Positions 22,929-36,068 of a DNA stretch of 64,000 nt are shown piece by piece. Positions within the stretch are counted from its first letter, which is position 1. Each line of letters starts with the position of its first letter. The DNA lies in the NCBI GenBank assembly GCA_001600415.1, contig BCJX01000004.1, forward strand, positions 186,001 to 250,000, given 5' to 3'. The stretch comes from Pascua guehoae. Lineage: Eukaryota > Basidiomycota > Tremellomycetes > Trichosporonales > Trichosporonaceae. Made by a program: the position numbers and the translations under genes. A model generated the notes under the pieces. That model saw nothing but the letters and a program-made list of their open reading frames with translations, was not told the origin of the DNA and searched no databases.

Positions 22929-25567
22929 ATGGGATCGGCGGATGGGACTAAGAGCCCCGACGCGACGTCGTCGACGCCGGGCCGCACCAACATTGTATAC
23001 ATCCCCGAACCAAATTACAACTTTGAACCGCAACCTGCGTTCGACTACCACTCGCTAGATGGACGCGATCCAGCAATCTGCATCGACAATGGTGAGTGGC
23101 GGCGAGAAGCAAAGGAAGGCATACCAACATTTCATTAACGCTGCAGGATCACACTCGTGGCGCGCAGGCTTCTCCACCATGGACACGCCATACATCGACC
23201 GTCCCAATGTTGTTGCCCGCTACCGCGAGCGCAAGCTTGGACGCAACACATTGTTGTTCGGCAACGACATCGAGGTCGATGCTAACTCGCGGTCGAATGG
23301 GAGGTCCATGTTTGATGGTGATCTGCTCATCCACGGAGACTTACTTGTGGGTATGCCGGCCAAGGCGAGCACTGACAGTTCTCTAGGAATGCGCTCTCGA
23401 CTTCACGTTCCTCACCCTCGGCATCGATTCCTCAAGGATAGAGCAGCCAATTGTGATGACGGAGCGTCTTGCTTGTCCCATCTTTACGCGAGCTAGTGTG
23501 TTGTCGTGCTATGAAGGAGAAAGCTAACGTCCCAGTGACTTCCGAGATCCTGTTCGAGCTCTACGGCGCGCCCGAAGTCACGTTTGGCATCGACTCGTTG
23601 TTCGCGTTTTCACGACATCAGCACCAGGATGGATTGTCTGTTCATCTTGGCAACAATGCGAGCACCATCATTCCGGTGGTTGGCGGAAGGGGTGACATTA
23701 GCAGAGCCAAGAGGTGGGATAGTTGTCCATCCCCGTTGCTGACAACGTAGGATACCTTGGGGTGGAGCTCAGGCGGCCGAGTTGATGCTCAAGCTCGCGC
23801 AGCTCAAGTATCCTTCCTTCCCGCTCAAAGTTACAAACTCCCAGGCAACAGTGAGTTGAGCCTCCATGATGGCGCTAACACGCAGTTCATGTACCGCGAA
23901 ACATGCTACTTCTCATCCGACTATGAGGAGGAACTGCGATCACTGGCCATTCCGGCCAACATGGAGAAAATGACCAAGGTTGTCCAGTTTCCCTTTACTC
24001 AACCTGTAGGTTGCCTGTATCCCGCTGAGCCTTTAACTGACACGCCAGGACGTTGTGGAGAAGACAGAAGAAGAAAAGGCGGCCGCGCTCGCAAGGAGGA
24101 AGGAACAAGGGCGGCGGTTGCAGGAGATCCAGGCCAAGCAGCGAGCGGAGAAAGTGAGTGTTCCGCTCGACCAGCACTAACGCAAGCTTGCTGCCAAGAT
24201 CGCCGAGCTCGAGGATTACAAGTCTATTCTCGCCGAGAAGCCCACATTGAAGAAGGCAGAATTTCTCGAACGCATTACCGATGGTACACCATTCGAGACC
24301 GAGGCCGAGCTCGAGTCGTGGGTCAAGCGCACCGAGATCGAGGTTAGGCGCAAGCAGCGTCGCGAGATGGGCGAGGAACCCGAGCCCGAAGAAGAGCCAA
24401 CGTTCCCGCTCGTTGACCGGCCTGACGAAGAGCTCACCGAGGAGGAAATCAAGGACAAGCGCAGGCAACGTCTGATGAAGGCGGGATGGGAAGCACGACA
24501 GAAAGTGCGCGAGGAGAAGCGCAAGGAAAAGGAGCGGTTGGAGGAAATCCAGCGCCTCGACGACGAGGAGCGCACCAACAATCTCTCAGGATGGTCCGCA
24601 CGGCTCAGGGCCGAACAGGAGAGCGTCATCGAACGCATGCGCGACCGCAAGAAGCGCCGTGCCCAGCTCGGTGACCGCAAATCTGCAGCAGCTCAGAACC
24701 GCATGAAGTCGCTTGCGTCACTTGCCGCCGACTCGAACACTGGGAGGAAGAGGAAGAAGGGAGATGAAGGTGGGTGGTTTACTTGCGGCCAAATGCTGAC
24801 CCATGCAGAGAAAGACGATGGCTTTGGCCGCGATGATTCTGACTGGGCGGTATACCGTGAGATTGTGAGTGTCTCTGGCAGCCAACAATACATCTAACGT
24901 TACAGGGCGGAGAAGACGACTCGGAAGCAGAGGAGGACGACATCGCGACGCTCGAGACGGTTGAGAGCAAGCTCCTTCAGTTTGACCCAACCTTTACCGA
25001 AGATGATACGATGGAGGGCCAAGTGCGCGTGAAGAATGCCCTCCTCAACACGTTTGTCCGTGGGGGCACTGGCGGACGCTTTGACCCTGAGAGCGTCGAG
25101 CAGAGCTATCAGATCCATCTGAATGTGGAGCGCATTCGCGTTCCCGAAACATGGTTCCAGCCGTCAATGTTTGGCCTCGACTCTGCCGGTCTGGGCGAGG
25201 TCGCCGGCTGGTTGTTAAATGGCTTTGACGACGACGTCCGAGCGCGGCTAATGCAGGTGGGCACCAATATGATGCCGTGGGGCAATGGCTGACGAGACAG
25301 TGTATCGTCCTCTCTGGCGGGTCGACAAAGCTACCCAATCTTCTACCTCGAATGCGCAACACGCTTACGCCTGTGCTTCCATTCCGCGCCCCGCTCAAGA
25401 TCTTTGGTGCGGTCGGTGATGCCGACCCTCGCCTCGAGGCTTGGCGTGGCATGGCCGATTGGGCAAACACGGACGCTGGCAAGGCTGCACGTGTGACGCG
25501 TGCAGAATACGAGGAGCATGGTAGCGAGTGGCTCAAGGAGCATGCGTGGGGCAATGTTGCGCCGTAG
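22929..25567 (+). CDS. ARP5: Actin-related protein 5, INO80 chromatin remodeller subunit
   Basis: Eleven exons (22929-23091, 23147-23346, 23387-23495, 23536-23713, 23751-23850, 23886-24005, 24049-24153, 24187-24769, 24809-24864, 24906-25256, 25301-25567) give 743 aa. Actin-fold blocks typical of ARP5 are present: SWRAGFSTMDTPYIDRPNVVARYRERK (split 13+14 at 23185), PIVMTERLACPIFTRAM, SEILFELYGAPEVTFGIDSLF (split 11+10), the IIPVVGGRGDISRAKRIPWGG phosphate-2 region (split 11+10), and CIVLSGGSTKLPNLLPRM near the C-terminus. A long charged coiled-coil insertion (about residues 290-540, rich in Glu, Lys and Arg) separates the actin halves, as in known ARP5. Ten introns measure 55, 40, 40, 37, 35, 43, 33, 39, 41 and 44 nt, among the shortest in the window. 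The protein acts in the nucleus with INO80. Confidence 0.93.
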
Positions 25568-25951
25568 ATGGACATATGCAGAGCACGATGAGCGTTTAGG
25601 GATGCGGATGTGGGTACTGGACAGAGATAAGGGGAGTTGTTGGTGCGCAGTGGCACGGGACCTCGGGCCAGGGGGGAGAGGGGGGTAGGGGGGAGGATTG
25701 AGGCACCAGAGCCAACAGATATTTGATTCCGCTGTCTCATCTGGCCCAACAAGTTGTTGGCCACGCATCCACAGTTTGGTGTGGAAATCACCTCATCCAC
25801 ATATTTCCCTACTGTAGTCGTCGTCGCCGTCTCCGTCGTCGTTTTGCCCACATCACCCACACCTCCTTCCAGATAGCGACACCGACTCTCAACCCTCTCC
25901 ACCATCCATCATCCTTTTTACCTCTTCTCTCCAGACTTGTTCGCGATAGGG
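25568..25951. promoter_or_regulatory. ARP5 3-prime / Red1-like 5-prime spacer
   Basis: A 384-bp spacer. The half before 25951 is strongly pyrimidine-rich (CGTCGTC and CTCTTCTCTCC tracts), a pattern seen before several starts in this window and probably core promoter or 5-prime UTR. Confidence 0.45.
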
Positions 25952-28900
25952 ATGGGCTCATGGCCCTCGACAATGAGCCACGATACCCTTGCCGACCCAG
26001 ACACCACCTCGGCAGACAGTAGACGTCGCGGCCCCTCACATACACCAACTCGCACACCACCACTCGTACCCATGCAAGCCGACGCCTCCTTACCCCCCGT
26101 TCCTGCACAACATGTGCAGAGCGGTATGTCCGACTCTCCCATCGACGTCGACGCGCTTCGGGACGCCGCCCGCAAGTCATTGACGAGGAAGGCCCGTGCA
26201 ACGCCACCCGCCACCAGCACCCCCATATCTCACGCAACCTCGGAGGAAGCAGGAAAGGCAAAGACACCTGGCGAGAGAGTTGGCATGAACACTGCTACTG
26301 CAAAGACAAAGGCACAAGTAGTGGGTAACAAGAAGAAACCTTTGACTGTGACAACCAGCAAGGTCACGTCAAAAGTCACAAACTTCCGCACCAGCAAACC
26401 TTCCCCACTGTCTGCGTCGTCGTCATATTCTTCGCTTCCTCGCCTAGCAGGAGCCTCGTCCAGCACGCCCACACGCCCTCAAGCTGGGGACGACAAGGAG
26501 GAAGGCGAGATCAGCGACGAAGAGCCCATCCCTCGACACGCACCCCCGCCGCGCTCCATTCACCCATTGCCGCCCCGGCCGCCCCTTCTTCGCGTCCATA
26601 CCCCAGCCTCGCTGCCCGTGCAGTCTCCCATCAGCCGCCCTTTGACTCCTGCCGGCATTCAGCGCTCGACCACCATCACGATAAGCAACACGGAGACTGG
26701 AGAAGTCAAGACGTCTCAGATTCCTCCATCACCAGCTGGCAGAAGTGAGTTCCGCCAAACTTTCGTCGCTAACCCAGCAGCCATGACAGCCGAGGAAGAG
26801 GAGCAGTATCTCGAGATTGTGCGTAACCTTGTACACGATGGTGTCACCCCCGACGTTCTCGTGGACAAGGGAGTGCCTTCGTACATTGTGCACAAGGTGT
26901 GCGAGGAGATCGTTGCTGGCTCAAAGCGTCGCATGTGGACGCAGCTCCGTGAGCCCAACGGCGAGGACAGTGACGCACCCAGTGGTCCTGGAACGGAGGC
27001 GGGCGCGTCTCCGCGCCAACGCTCTGCAACATCGAGTCCCGACATCGAAGTCGCCATCACGACTGGACGCGCCAGGAGTGTAAGCTCTGATTCTTCTTCT
27101 GAGGCTCGTATCGAGCGCATGACATCTCCTCCGCCGCCGGTTGCTTTGCAATCGACTCCCAAGATTGTGCCTATTTCGAGCTGGACACCGTCGACCGCAC
27201 AGAACGGCCCTCGACCTGTGGTGCCACCTGCCAGTGCGTCTTCGACGGTAATCCATCTCGACTCATATCGTCCTGCCTCTCGGTCGAACCTGGCTTCATC
27301 TTCGACATCGGCCGAGGCAGGACCTCGTCGCCGCAAGCGCGATCTTGATCGTGCGACCGATGGGCCGGCGACTCTTAATTACGGCGACGAGGATGTGCCC
27401 ATGGGCGAACCAAGTAGACCTATGCCGGCTGCTCAGACTGCACAATCTGCGCCGACCATAGCGCCTGTTTCCCCAGTGTTTACCGTTCCCGTCCAGCCTC
27501 CAGCACCGATCAGGCCTGTAGCCCGGTCCCCGTCTGTGGCGGCGGTTCCTGTCGCTCTTCCCGCTCCGACTCCTGTCGCCCTTCCCGCTCCTACTCCTGT
27601 CGCCCCCGTACCTACGCGCGCTCCTGTCCCAGTCGCATCATCCGCGCCCATTGATCTGGCCGAGACTCGTCGCCGTGCACTTGAGAGTCTGCGGCGTCGC
27701 AAGACGGCATCGGCTTCCGTCACACCAGCACCCTCGGCAGCACCAACACCCCCTCCGGTCCCGCGTCCCGTTCCTAGCCGCCAACCATCGAAGGAGGTTC
27801 TGGAAGAAGCGGCCAAGCTGGAGCGCGAAATGTTTAACTGGACTGAAGTGGCTGGTTCGAGTACAGAGGCGCCGATGGACATCGACGACGAGGTCGAGGA
27901 AGGCGAGATCTCAGACTCCGAGACACCACCACCGCCGCCTCGAGAGCCGCCGCCGCCCCTTCCTCGCCTGGCACCCCCGCCACCACCGCCACCTTCTGCG
28001 CGCGCCCCACCACCTCCTTCACGCGGCGTCAAGCGCCGTCTTGCTGAAGACATGATGGACAACGTGCGTCCGGTCTCTGTGTGGTCTGCACCTGGGAAGC
28101 GCCGTCCTTTCTGCGGAGGAGTCGAGATTCAAGCCACACGACTATTCGTCAACATCGACGATCTTAGTGACAGCGAGTCCGAGGATGAGGACCAGTCCCC
28201 CCCTCCCGTTGTGCCCAAGATTGTTATCCCTCCACCGTACGGCATTGCTATCCCCCCACAATACGACCCATCGCGATCGCGGGCATTGGAACAGGGGATC
28301 CAACAACTCAAGGACCAAATTGCAGCCAGGATGGCGGCTGCGGCGGCCAAGCAGCGGGGAGAATGTTCTACTTCTACAAGCAACGCAGGCACTCCGAAAC
28401 CATCAATGACTGAGGCTCTCGAAGCAGCTGAGGCGGTTGGTGTCTCGGACATTGCCGCTGACGTCGTGGAGGCTGCGGTTGTAGCGGCAGCAGCGTCGGC
28501 CGATCAGAAGAAGCTTGACCGCAAGAAAGCCGGCCAGAAGAGGGCTGAGCTAAACGTTGATGGCAGGGCAGGAGGTTGGTTGTTTATTCTGTGTTGCACT
28601 GACGCCGCAGATGACGACGTCTCGATGGAGGTTGTCGTTGGAGCATGTGGGTGGCGAACGGAAGCGCCCCCACTTGTTGGGTATGGGTGGAACTGACCCC
28701 ACAGCGGCCGAGTCGACCCCTTCATCACCAGGTAAATCTTGTGTTTACGGGCCAGACTCACAGGTAGTGAAATCCCCTTCGCAGATGCCGACCGTTCTCG
28801 ACAGCAACGTATGTTCTTCGGAGAGCGTTCCCCCGGTGCTCAGCTGAGCGGCCAGACGTTTCGCCCTTACCAGCCTCTGCTTTCTCACTACCCTCACCTC

Positions 28901-29433
28901 GCTACATCGTCGTCGCTCTCGACTACCCTACCGCAGTTCGACCTTCCAGCAACGAACGTGGCCAGAGTCGACAACAACCTCGACCTCTCCTTCCTCACAT
29001 CTATCATACTAACCTGCCGCCTCCAGAGCGATCCCGGCGCATCACTGTGCCGCTTTGAGGCGGGCGGCGGGCGCTGCGCTAAACCCAACTGCGATGACGT
29101 GCACATCATGCGGCTCGACCCATCTGGTGCGTTCTGCTTAACCCCCTTTCCAACCCCACCCTTTCTTTCCCACCGGACCTAATTGGTTTTTTAGACGACG
29201 AGCTTGTCGAATATGTGTTACAGTTCCTGGTCGTTCAAGCCGGCCCCGATGCCGAAGGGCAAGACGTCGCCACCGTCAAGGAGGCTCTCGAAGCAAGCAA
29301 AGCCGAACTCAAGGCGAGCTCGAATACCAAGGGCAAGAGGACTAAGCACAGCAAGACCAAAGGCTCGGACTGGTCGACCCCAGACGGACTCCTGTCCTTG
29401 CTTGAAATGACAGCTCGGCGCATCCGAGCTTAG
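25952..29433 (+). CDS. zf-C3H1 (Red1/ZFC3H1-type) zinc-finger protein, putative MTREC/NURS RNA-decay factor
   Basis: Six exons (25952-26744, 26781-28574, 28611-28646, 28705-28731, 28785-29126, 29195-29433) give 1076 aa. Most of the protein is disordered and rich in Pro, Ser and Ala, with two EEGEISD acidic motifs, a style shared with ZFC3H1. The C-terminal block LCRFEAGGGRC, then C, then H is the Cys-Cys-Cys-His pattern of the zf-C3H1 domain (about residues 970-990), followed by a helical tail. In fission yeast and humans this domain marks Red1 and ZFC3H1, which link RNA decay to the exosome cofactor Mtr4. Introns 1 and 2 (26745-26780 and 28575-28610) are 36 nt and in frame without stops. One exon is only 27 nt. 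Orthology to Red1 is inferred from the zinc finger and architecture. A second in-frame ATG lies at 25973. Confidence 0.75.
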
Positions 29434-29947
29434 GTGAGGGTGGAGGATAAAAAAGGATGGAGGACAAGAGTGTGAACATGAGGAGCGAGCGACGAGGCAT
29501 GAACAGGAGAGAAGACCAAGCCCATGATGAAAGACAACGTCACCCGTCGTGAGACACTACCTGGTGATGGTGATACCTTGCACGTTGCAACCCCACCCAT
29601 TCACCGCATTTGTACAACACCATAGGCGCAATTCGCATGCACCATTGTCGATATCAGATGTCGCTGTCGCTGGTTGTGGCCAGGAAGACCAAGTATGAGT
29701 TGCATGGTTGCAGAGTGATGCCTGCATGGTTGTTTGTTGCCACCTGGTCCAAATTTGGTTCCGGTGGGGTCCCCACTGCTGTAACGATGACGGACATGTC
29801 ATCCATCCATCCACCGTCTGTCGTCCGTCTTTGGTCTTGGTCACTTCTTTCGCCTCTCTACTCATCTCGTCGCCTTTATCGACACATTATACTCAACCTC
29901 TACAAGCACCCTCCTCTGTTATAGCGCCACCGCGGCGCAGGTGCATC
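29434..29947. promoter_or_regulatory. Red1-like 3-prime / VPS15 5-prime spacer
   Basis: A 514-bp spacer without a gene. The final 120 bp before the VPS15 start are CT-rich (TCTTTCGCCTCTCTACTC). Confidence 0.45.
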
Positions 29948-32900
29948 ATGGGAAACATTTCCTCCATGGCCCGCGCGTACGTCGTGACACCTACGTCTCA
30001 TCCACAGTGGCTGACAAGCAACACAGGTCGACCGCGCTCGACTCGTACGTCTCAGAGCTCGGCAACGACATCTCATATGAGAAGAGGTGAGAGTTGGGTC
30101 TCTTGCAGAGACTGGGTCATGCAAGCTAACGCTCGCGTCTAGTCTTTCGTCGTCGCGTTTCCTCAAGACCATTGTTGCGCGGCACAAATATGGCCCGCTC
30201 GTGATCAAGATCTTCATCAAGCCAGACGCTTCAATGACGTTGCGCGTGATCCAGCGCCGCCTAAAGAGTGAGTGGGGAGGAAAGAAATGGTGCCCATGGC
30301 GGCATGAAGGCATCCTCGTACACGAGCTCTTTAAGCTGACGACAGGTGAACGCGATGCCCTTGACCACTTGCCAAACGCGCACCCCTATGCCAACTTTAT
30401 CGAAACAGAGAAGGCGGGGTACTTGATACGCCAATGGGTCGGATCGAGCTTGTACGATCGTCTCAGGTGAGCTGTAGGGAGACCATAGACCGTAGCTGAC
30501 TAGCAGTACTCAGCCGTATCTCACTGCCATTGAGAAGAAGTGGATCGCGTTCCAGCTCCTGACCTGTCTCCGGGACGCACGCATGAGCAAGGTGGGTCAG
30601 GAGTCCTTCTTCTCCAGCTGACCCATCAGGTAGCCCATGGAGACATCAAGTCTGACAATGTGCTCATCACGTCGGACCTGACAGTCCTCGTGACCGACTT
30701 CTCGTCTGCCTTCAAGCAGACGTACCTTCCCTTGGACGACCCGTCCGACTTTTCGTTCTTCTTTGACACGTCCGCCAGGCGAACATGCTACATTGCGCCG
30801 GAGCGGTTCTACGAGGCCGACTCGAAGATTGCTGAAGAGAAGGCAAAGGCAGCCGCGTCAACTCCGGGGGCAAGCAGTGGAAGTCTCGAGTCGTGGGAAA
30901 GACGCGATGGCAAAGTGACAGAGGAGATGGATGTCTTCTCGGCCGGCTGCGTGTTGGCCGAGACGTGGACAGACGGGCGGACAGTGTTCAACCTCTCCGA
31001 GCTATTCGCGTACCGCAACGGCTCTCTGGGCCTCGAGGGCATCCTGGACAACCTCGAGGACCGCGATGTCAAGGACATGATTGCGGGGATGCTCTCGCGC
31101 GAGCCGTCACAGCGCCCGACATTTGATCGGATCCTCGCAACGTACCGCGGCACAATCTTCCCCGAGTACTTTTACACGTTTCTCAAGGACTATGTCACTG
31201 AGCTCTCGGAGCTTCCCGACACGCCAGATTCCGACCTCCTCCACCGCGCTGGCGGCCTACCTGGCACCAAGATTGACCAGCTGCTAGAGCAGTGGGACTC
31301 GATCAGCGTCCATCTCGAGGGAAAGGGCATCAATGAGAACGGACCTGCACTGCTCCTCCTCAACATTGTCACATCGAGTATACGAAACTGCCTCTCCCCG
31401 AGTTCGAGGCTGCATGGTCTCCGGCTCTTCCTCAACCTCTGCCCCTACCTCGTGGACGAAGACAAGGTGGACCGCATTGTGCCGTTTGTGGTCGAACTGC
31501 TCTCTGACGACGTTGCGATCGTACGCGCCGAAGCGTGCCGAACACTTGTCATTGTCGTCGAGTCGGTCACGTCCATCACGCCCCACAACGCGACTTTCAT
31601 CCCAGAGTACCTCCTTCCCCAGACGCGGCGTCTGGCGTCAGACCCAGATGTCTTTGTGCGCGCGACGTACGCCCGCGCACTTGTCCGTCTCGCGGATACG
31701 GCGGTACGAATGCTGGAGTTGAGCCAGGCAGCCAAACCAACCACCGGCGCCGATGGCCAGCTCGCCGAGTCGGACTATGACTCGATGCTGGCAGAGATCC
31801 AGTCTGTCGTCGAGGAGCAGGCGACAATGCTACTTGTCGACTCGTCGAGCAACGTCAAGCGCGGGATGCTCGCGTCCATCTCGGACCTGTGTCTCTTCTT
31901 TGGGCGACAAAAGTCGAGCGAAACCGTCCTCTCCCACATCATGACCTATCTCAACGACAGAGACTGGCAGCTCCGCTTAGCCTTCTTTGATGGCATCGTA
32001 GCGGTTGGCGCTTTTATCGGCATCCGCGCAATCGACGAGTATGTCCTCCCCCTCATGCTCCAGGCGCTCGCCGACCCCGAGGAGGCTGTGGTGGCTCGCG
32101 TGATCGCATCCCTGTCGAGCCTCACGAGCCTCGGTCTCCTCCCTCGCATGCGGCTGTGGGACGTCTTTGACTACGTCCACGGCTTTCTCTACCACCCAAA
32201 TCGCTGGATCCGCCAGGGTGCTGCTGGCTTTGTCGCCGCCGCCGCTCGCAACCTCCCTACTGCCGACGTCTGGGTCATTCTCTACCCGGCAGTGCGCAGC
32301 GCGTTGCGATGCGACATTGTGGCACTCGATGAGGACTCTATCCTCAATGCCCTTGTCCCACCAGTATGTTGCTGCTCCATCTTGAGCATTGCTGACGCCA
32401 GATATCGCGGGCGACTCTGCAAACGGCCAAGTCAGCTGCGCTGCAGAACTCGCCACCGGGGTTCTGGAACATTACACAATCACGTTCTGCAAAGTCGGGT
32501 TTTACAAAGGCAGCGAGTTCAAAGCCTTCTACTGCTCTCCCTCAGCTTGGCAAGGGTGTGTCGCCACGAGACGAGAAGAAGATTGTGGCTTTGAGAGAAT
32601 TCATCTTCAAGCAGGCACATGCTAGTCAAGCGTGAGTAGACGAGTAGACTTATCATTCGTCCTAGGAAGGTTCACTGACAGCAGCCGAGAAAACTCGGGC
32701 TCCGTCACACCGCCAGAAGCCGGTCTCACGTCTGGGAAGCCGATCTCTCTCATCAACCTCGGTGTCACACCCCAGACAGTCTTCATCTCGCCCCGCACCG
32801 TCGGTGTCGTTGACACAAAACTGGAGCTGAAGCGATTGCGAGCCGACCTGGCAGACACGCCTAGCAGGCGCACGTCCTTTGCAAGCAGGAGCAACCGCGG

Positions 32901-34867
32901 TGAACCTCGTGGGGAGAATCCGCTGGACGATCTGCGCAAACGGCTCACATCGCTGGAACCACCCAGTCGGTCAGGGAGCGACGTGCCGCCTAGCAGTATG
33001 CTGCCACAAACAGACACGCCGTCTGAATCTGCGTTTTCGACGGCGCTCGATGTGGCCGCGATCGCGCGCCCAAGCAAACACCAGAGGTATGACTCAAAGT
33101 CGCTGCCGTCGGTCGCGGCTGCAGTGCACACGACCGCGATGGGAACGACGACGAGCGTCCACGAAGACACACCTTCAGGGCGTAGCACGCCCGTGCCGAG
33201 CTCGGTGCAAGGCACACCTCGCTTGGCTAATGCCGCCAACGCGCCGTACAGCAGCACGTACGAGGGTGCCGACCCAGGTGTGCGGGCGTTCCTGGAGCAG
33301 GTGGACCTGGAAAACTACCGCCAGCCACTGCTTGACTTTGGCCCGCGTGTGGTCGCGAGCCACCGGAAGCGCGGTCCACGACCAAAGTCGCCAACGCCGC
33401 AGTATGCGACCATGATCGCGCACCTACCTCAGCACACTGGTGCGGTGACGGCAATCGTCACGTCACCCGACCAGTTATTCTTTGCAACGTCATCCGAGGA
33501 CGCGTCGATCAACGTGTGGGATATTTCCCGACTGGAACGCACGGTCGCCGCTCGACCGCGGCTCACATATCGCATGGACGCGGCGGTCGTCGCCATGTGC
33601 CGCATTGAGGAGACGCACTGCCTTGCGGCAACTGCAGAAGACGGGTCACTGCACGTCTTGCGCGTGTATGTTTCGGGCGGAGCGTCGCCAAAGTACCGCG
33701 GCATCGAGTGCATCCGCACGTGGCGTGCCGCCGAGGCGGACGGTTACGTGACGCATGTCTCGCACCTCCAAGGTGAGTTGGGAGCTGGTCCATAGCTAAC
33801 TCTCAGAATCATCGTTGCTCATCGTCACGAGTACGGGCACTATTGGGGTGCTGGACATGCGGTCAATGGAGCTGAAGAAGCGGCTGCAGCACCCGCTTGA
33901 GCTGGGCCCGATTTCTGCGGTGTGCCCCTCGACACATTGGCTTATTGTCGGAACTGTCACCGGAGCGCTGAGTCTGTGGGACTTGCGATTTGGGCTACTG
34001 CTCTCGAGCTGGTCGGCGCGCGGGGGTGTGACGTCGCTCGCAATCCACCCGTCGCGCGGCGCGGGACGCTGGCTGCTTGTCTCGATTGCGCGCGAAGACG
34101 AAACCGGTGCGCCAGGCGAGGGCACGGCGACCGACCTGCCAATGGTGGAGACGTACGACATTGAGACGTGCAAGCTCGTCGAGACGTACGAGGTTCGCGC
34201 GACACGACCGTCGTCGTCGGCTCGCGCGCCCGCTGGAACCCGCGACGTGCTCGCGACCAAGAGCGAGCTGATTGCCGAGATTGCAGGCGGCCGCGGTGGC
34301 CAGCCCGTCGTGACGGCCGACTCGTCGGACGTGGCGTGCGTCGACGCCCTCCTCGTCGGACAAGCCTTTGCTTCTCTCGCGACCACGGCGACGCGCGACC
34401 GGGACCGCGCCATCCCCGACCGCCGCCCCGGTTGGATGGTGACGGCGGGCACCGACCGCGTGATCCGGTACTGGGACTTGGCTCCCGGTCGCGCGTCGGA
34501 TGGGTTTGTCATTGCGGGATCGCAGCGCGAGCGCGATGTCGTGTTCAAGGCCGCGCCCGCCGCGACGCCGCAGGTGTACTATACTATTGCCGGGCGGACC
34601 CCCGCCGCCGGCGCTACTGGAAGCGGTGCGGGCCAAGGCGGAGGGGGTGGCGGTGCGACTGCGGGTCCCGACGCGTGGCCACCACAGAGCGCAGCAGCGC
34701 ACGCCGCCCAGGCGCAGCGCCAGCCTCTCCGCCCACACTATGACGCCGTGTGCGCGCTCGGCGTCGTTGAGACAGCCTTTTCGAGCTGTGTGGTCAGTGC
34801 CGACCGCAGCGGCGTGGTCAAGGTGTGGCGCATGGAGGGCGCACAGCCAAGTGTCGCCAGCCGGTGA
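29948..34867 (+). CDS. VPS15: VPS15, PI3-kinase complex regulatory protein kinase
   Basis: Nine exons (29948-29976, 30027-30086, 30143-30267, 30346-30466, 30507-30591, 30630-32363, 32402-32631, 32682-33772, 33807-34867) give 1511 aa. The N-terminus MGNISSMARA fits the VPS15 N-myristoylation signal (Gly2, Ser/Thr later). The kinase domain has the family catalytic loop HGDIKSDN at about residue 143 and DFSSAF in place of DFG, both typical of VPS15. HEAT repeats fill the middle (helical pairs such as LLNIVTSSIRNCL and YVLPLMLQALADPEEAVVARVI, split 11+11). A WD40 propeller forms the C-terminus (HTGAVTAIVTSPDQLFFATSS, split 10+11, ...INVWDISRL, ...VVKVWRM). It scaffolds Vps34 and Vps30 on endosomes and autophagosome precursors. 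Introns are 34-78 nt; exon 1 is 29 nt. Confidence 0.95.
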
Positions 34868-36068
34868 GCATGGGCCAAGTAGGGCACGGGATTGGGCGTT
34901 GTATGGATACGCTGCATGTATAGATTGCCGGATTGAACTCTGAACGGCAAAGCAAGACTATTATGCTCGGCCTGGTATCGGCAGACGAACTGGTCGGTGC
35001 CGTATACCACACACGTGTCGAGGCTGTCCGACCCACATCACATGGACAAGGCGGTGTGGATATACGCGAGTAACTTAGTCGGCTTTGCCGGCAGTCATGT
35101 GCAGCGCCCCAACCGAGGCAGCAGCACGGACGCGACTGTGACTGGGGTTCGCATCTTCTGATAAGACGCAGGGAAGCACAGAACACAGAACTCGGAAGTA
35201 ATTAGTCGAGGTATGAGCACGGGGGCTGCCAGGAAGAGGGTACGCACATGGTGCGGCTTTATGCGGCGCGCGCCCCCAAACGCCTCAATGTACCCCCATC
35301 CAGCCACCCTCAAACAAGCTCCAAACACGCGTTCAGTGCGCGTGGCGGGCATAGCCGAGAAGAAGGGGTTGCTAGCAGACGCCACGTCGCTTGCAACGAC
35401 TGCTGATTTGTCGCGGCTTGCGTCATACTGAGCTTTGGGCGGCAAGAGCCATAATGAACAAGTTTTGATGCATAGTGGAACAGCCAAGGGCGCGTGCGCA
35501 CAGTGCACAGTGCACGGTGCGTGTAATCTTGCGAGATACAAGATCAGGACAGTGGGTAGCATGTAGGGGGACGCCCGGGAGCGACGGGGTTGACGGGGGA
35601 CGACGGGGGCGGCGAGTGGGGATAAGGGGGCATAGATGTTGGTATGGATAGTGCACAGGGCAGTCGTGGGGAGGTTCGCTTGCGGCTCGCTGGCCGGCAG
35701 GCGTGTGCAAGATGCCAAAGAAGGTATGCAAGATGCAATAAAAATTAAAATGCCGGCGTGGCGGCCGTGGCGGTCAAGTTGAGGTGGTCGAGATGGCAGA
35801 TCTGGGGTGGGATTGCGGTGCAAAATGACCTTGATGTCGACGGGCCTGCTGGCGTGTCCTGAGTCTGTGGTCAAGCGCATGGACACAAAGTGGGTCGTCG
35901 CCATGCCATGTCATGTCACGTCAACACGTTACCGGTATGCCGGAGTGTCTGGGCGTCGAGAGAATATTTTCTTCCTCGCACGGACCACCGCAAATGTTCG
36001 AAATGAACATGGCATGCCGTACCGTACAGTCTGCCACCGGGCCATGGTTGGTACCAAGCGAGCTCGGT
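34868..36068. other. Convergent intergenic, no gene seen
   Basis: A 1.2-kb region between VPS15 (plus) and the homeodomain gene (minus). A 269-codon minus-strand frame (35904-35095) has irregular composition and no domain, so I leave it out. Both 3-prime UTRs should lie here. Confidence 0.55.

Noticed and set aside
35095..35904. 269-codon minus-strand frame between VPS15 and the homeodomain gene
   Set aside because: No domain, irregular composition, no good start context; more likely UTR or spacer.
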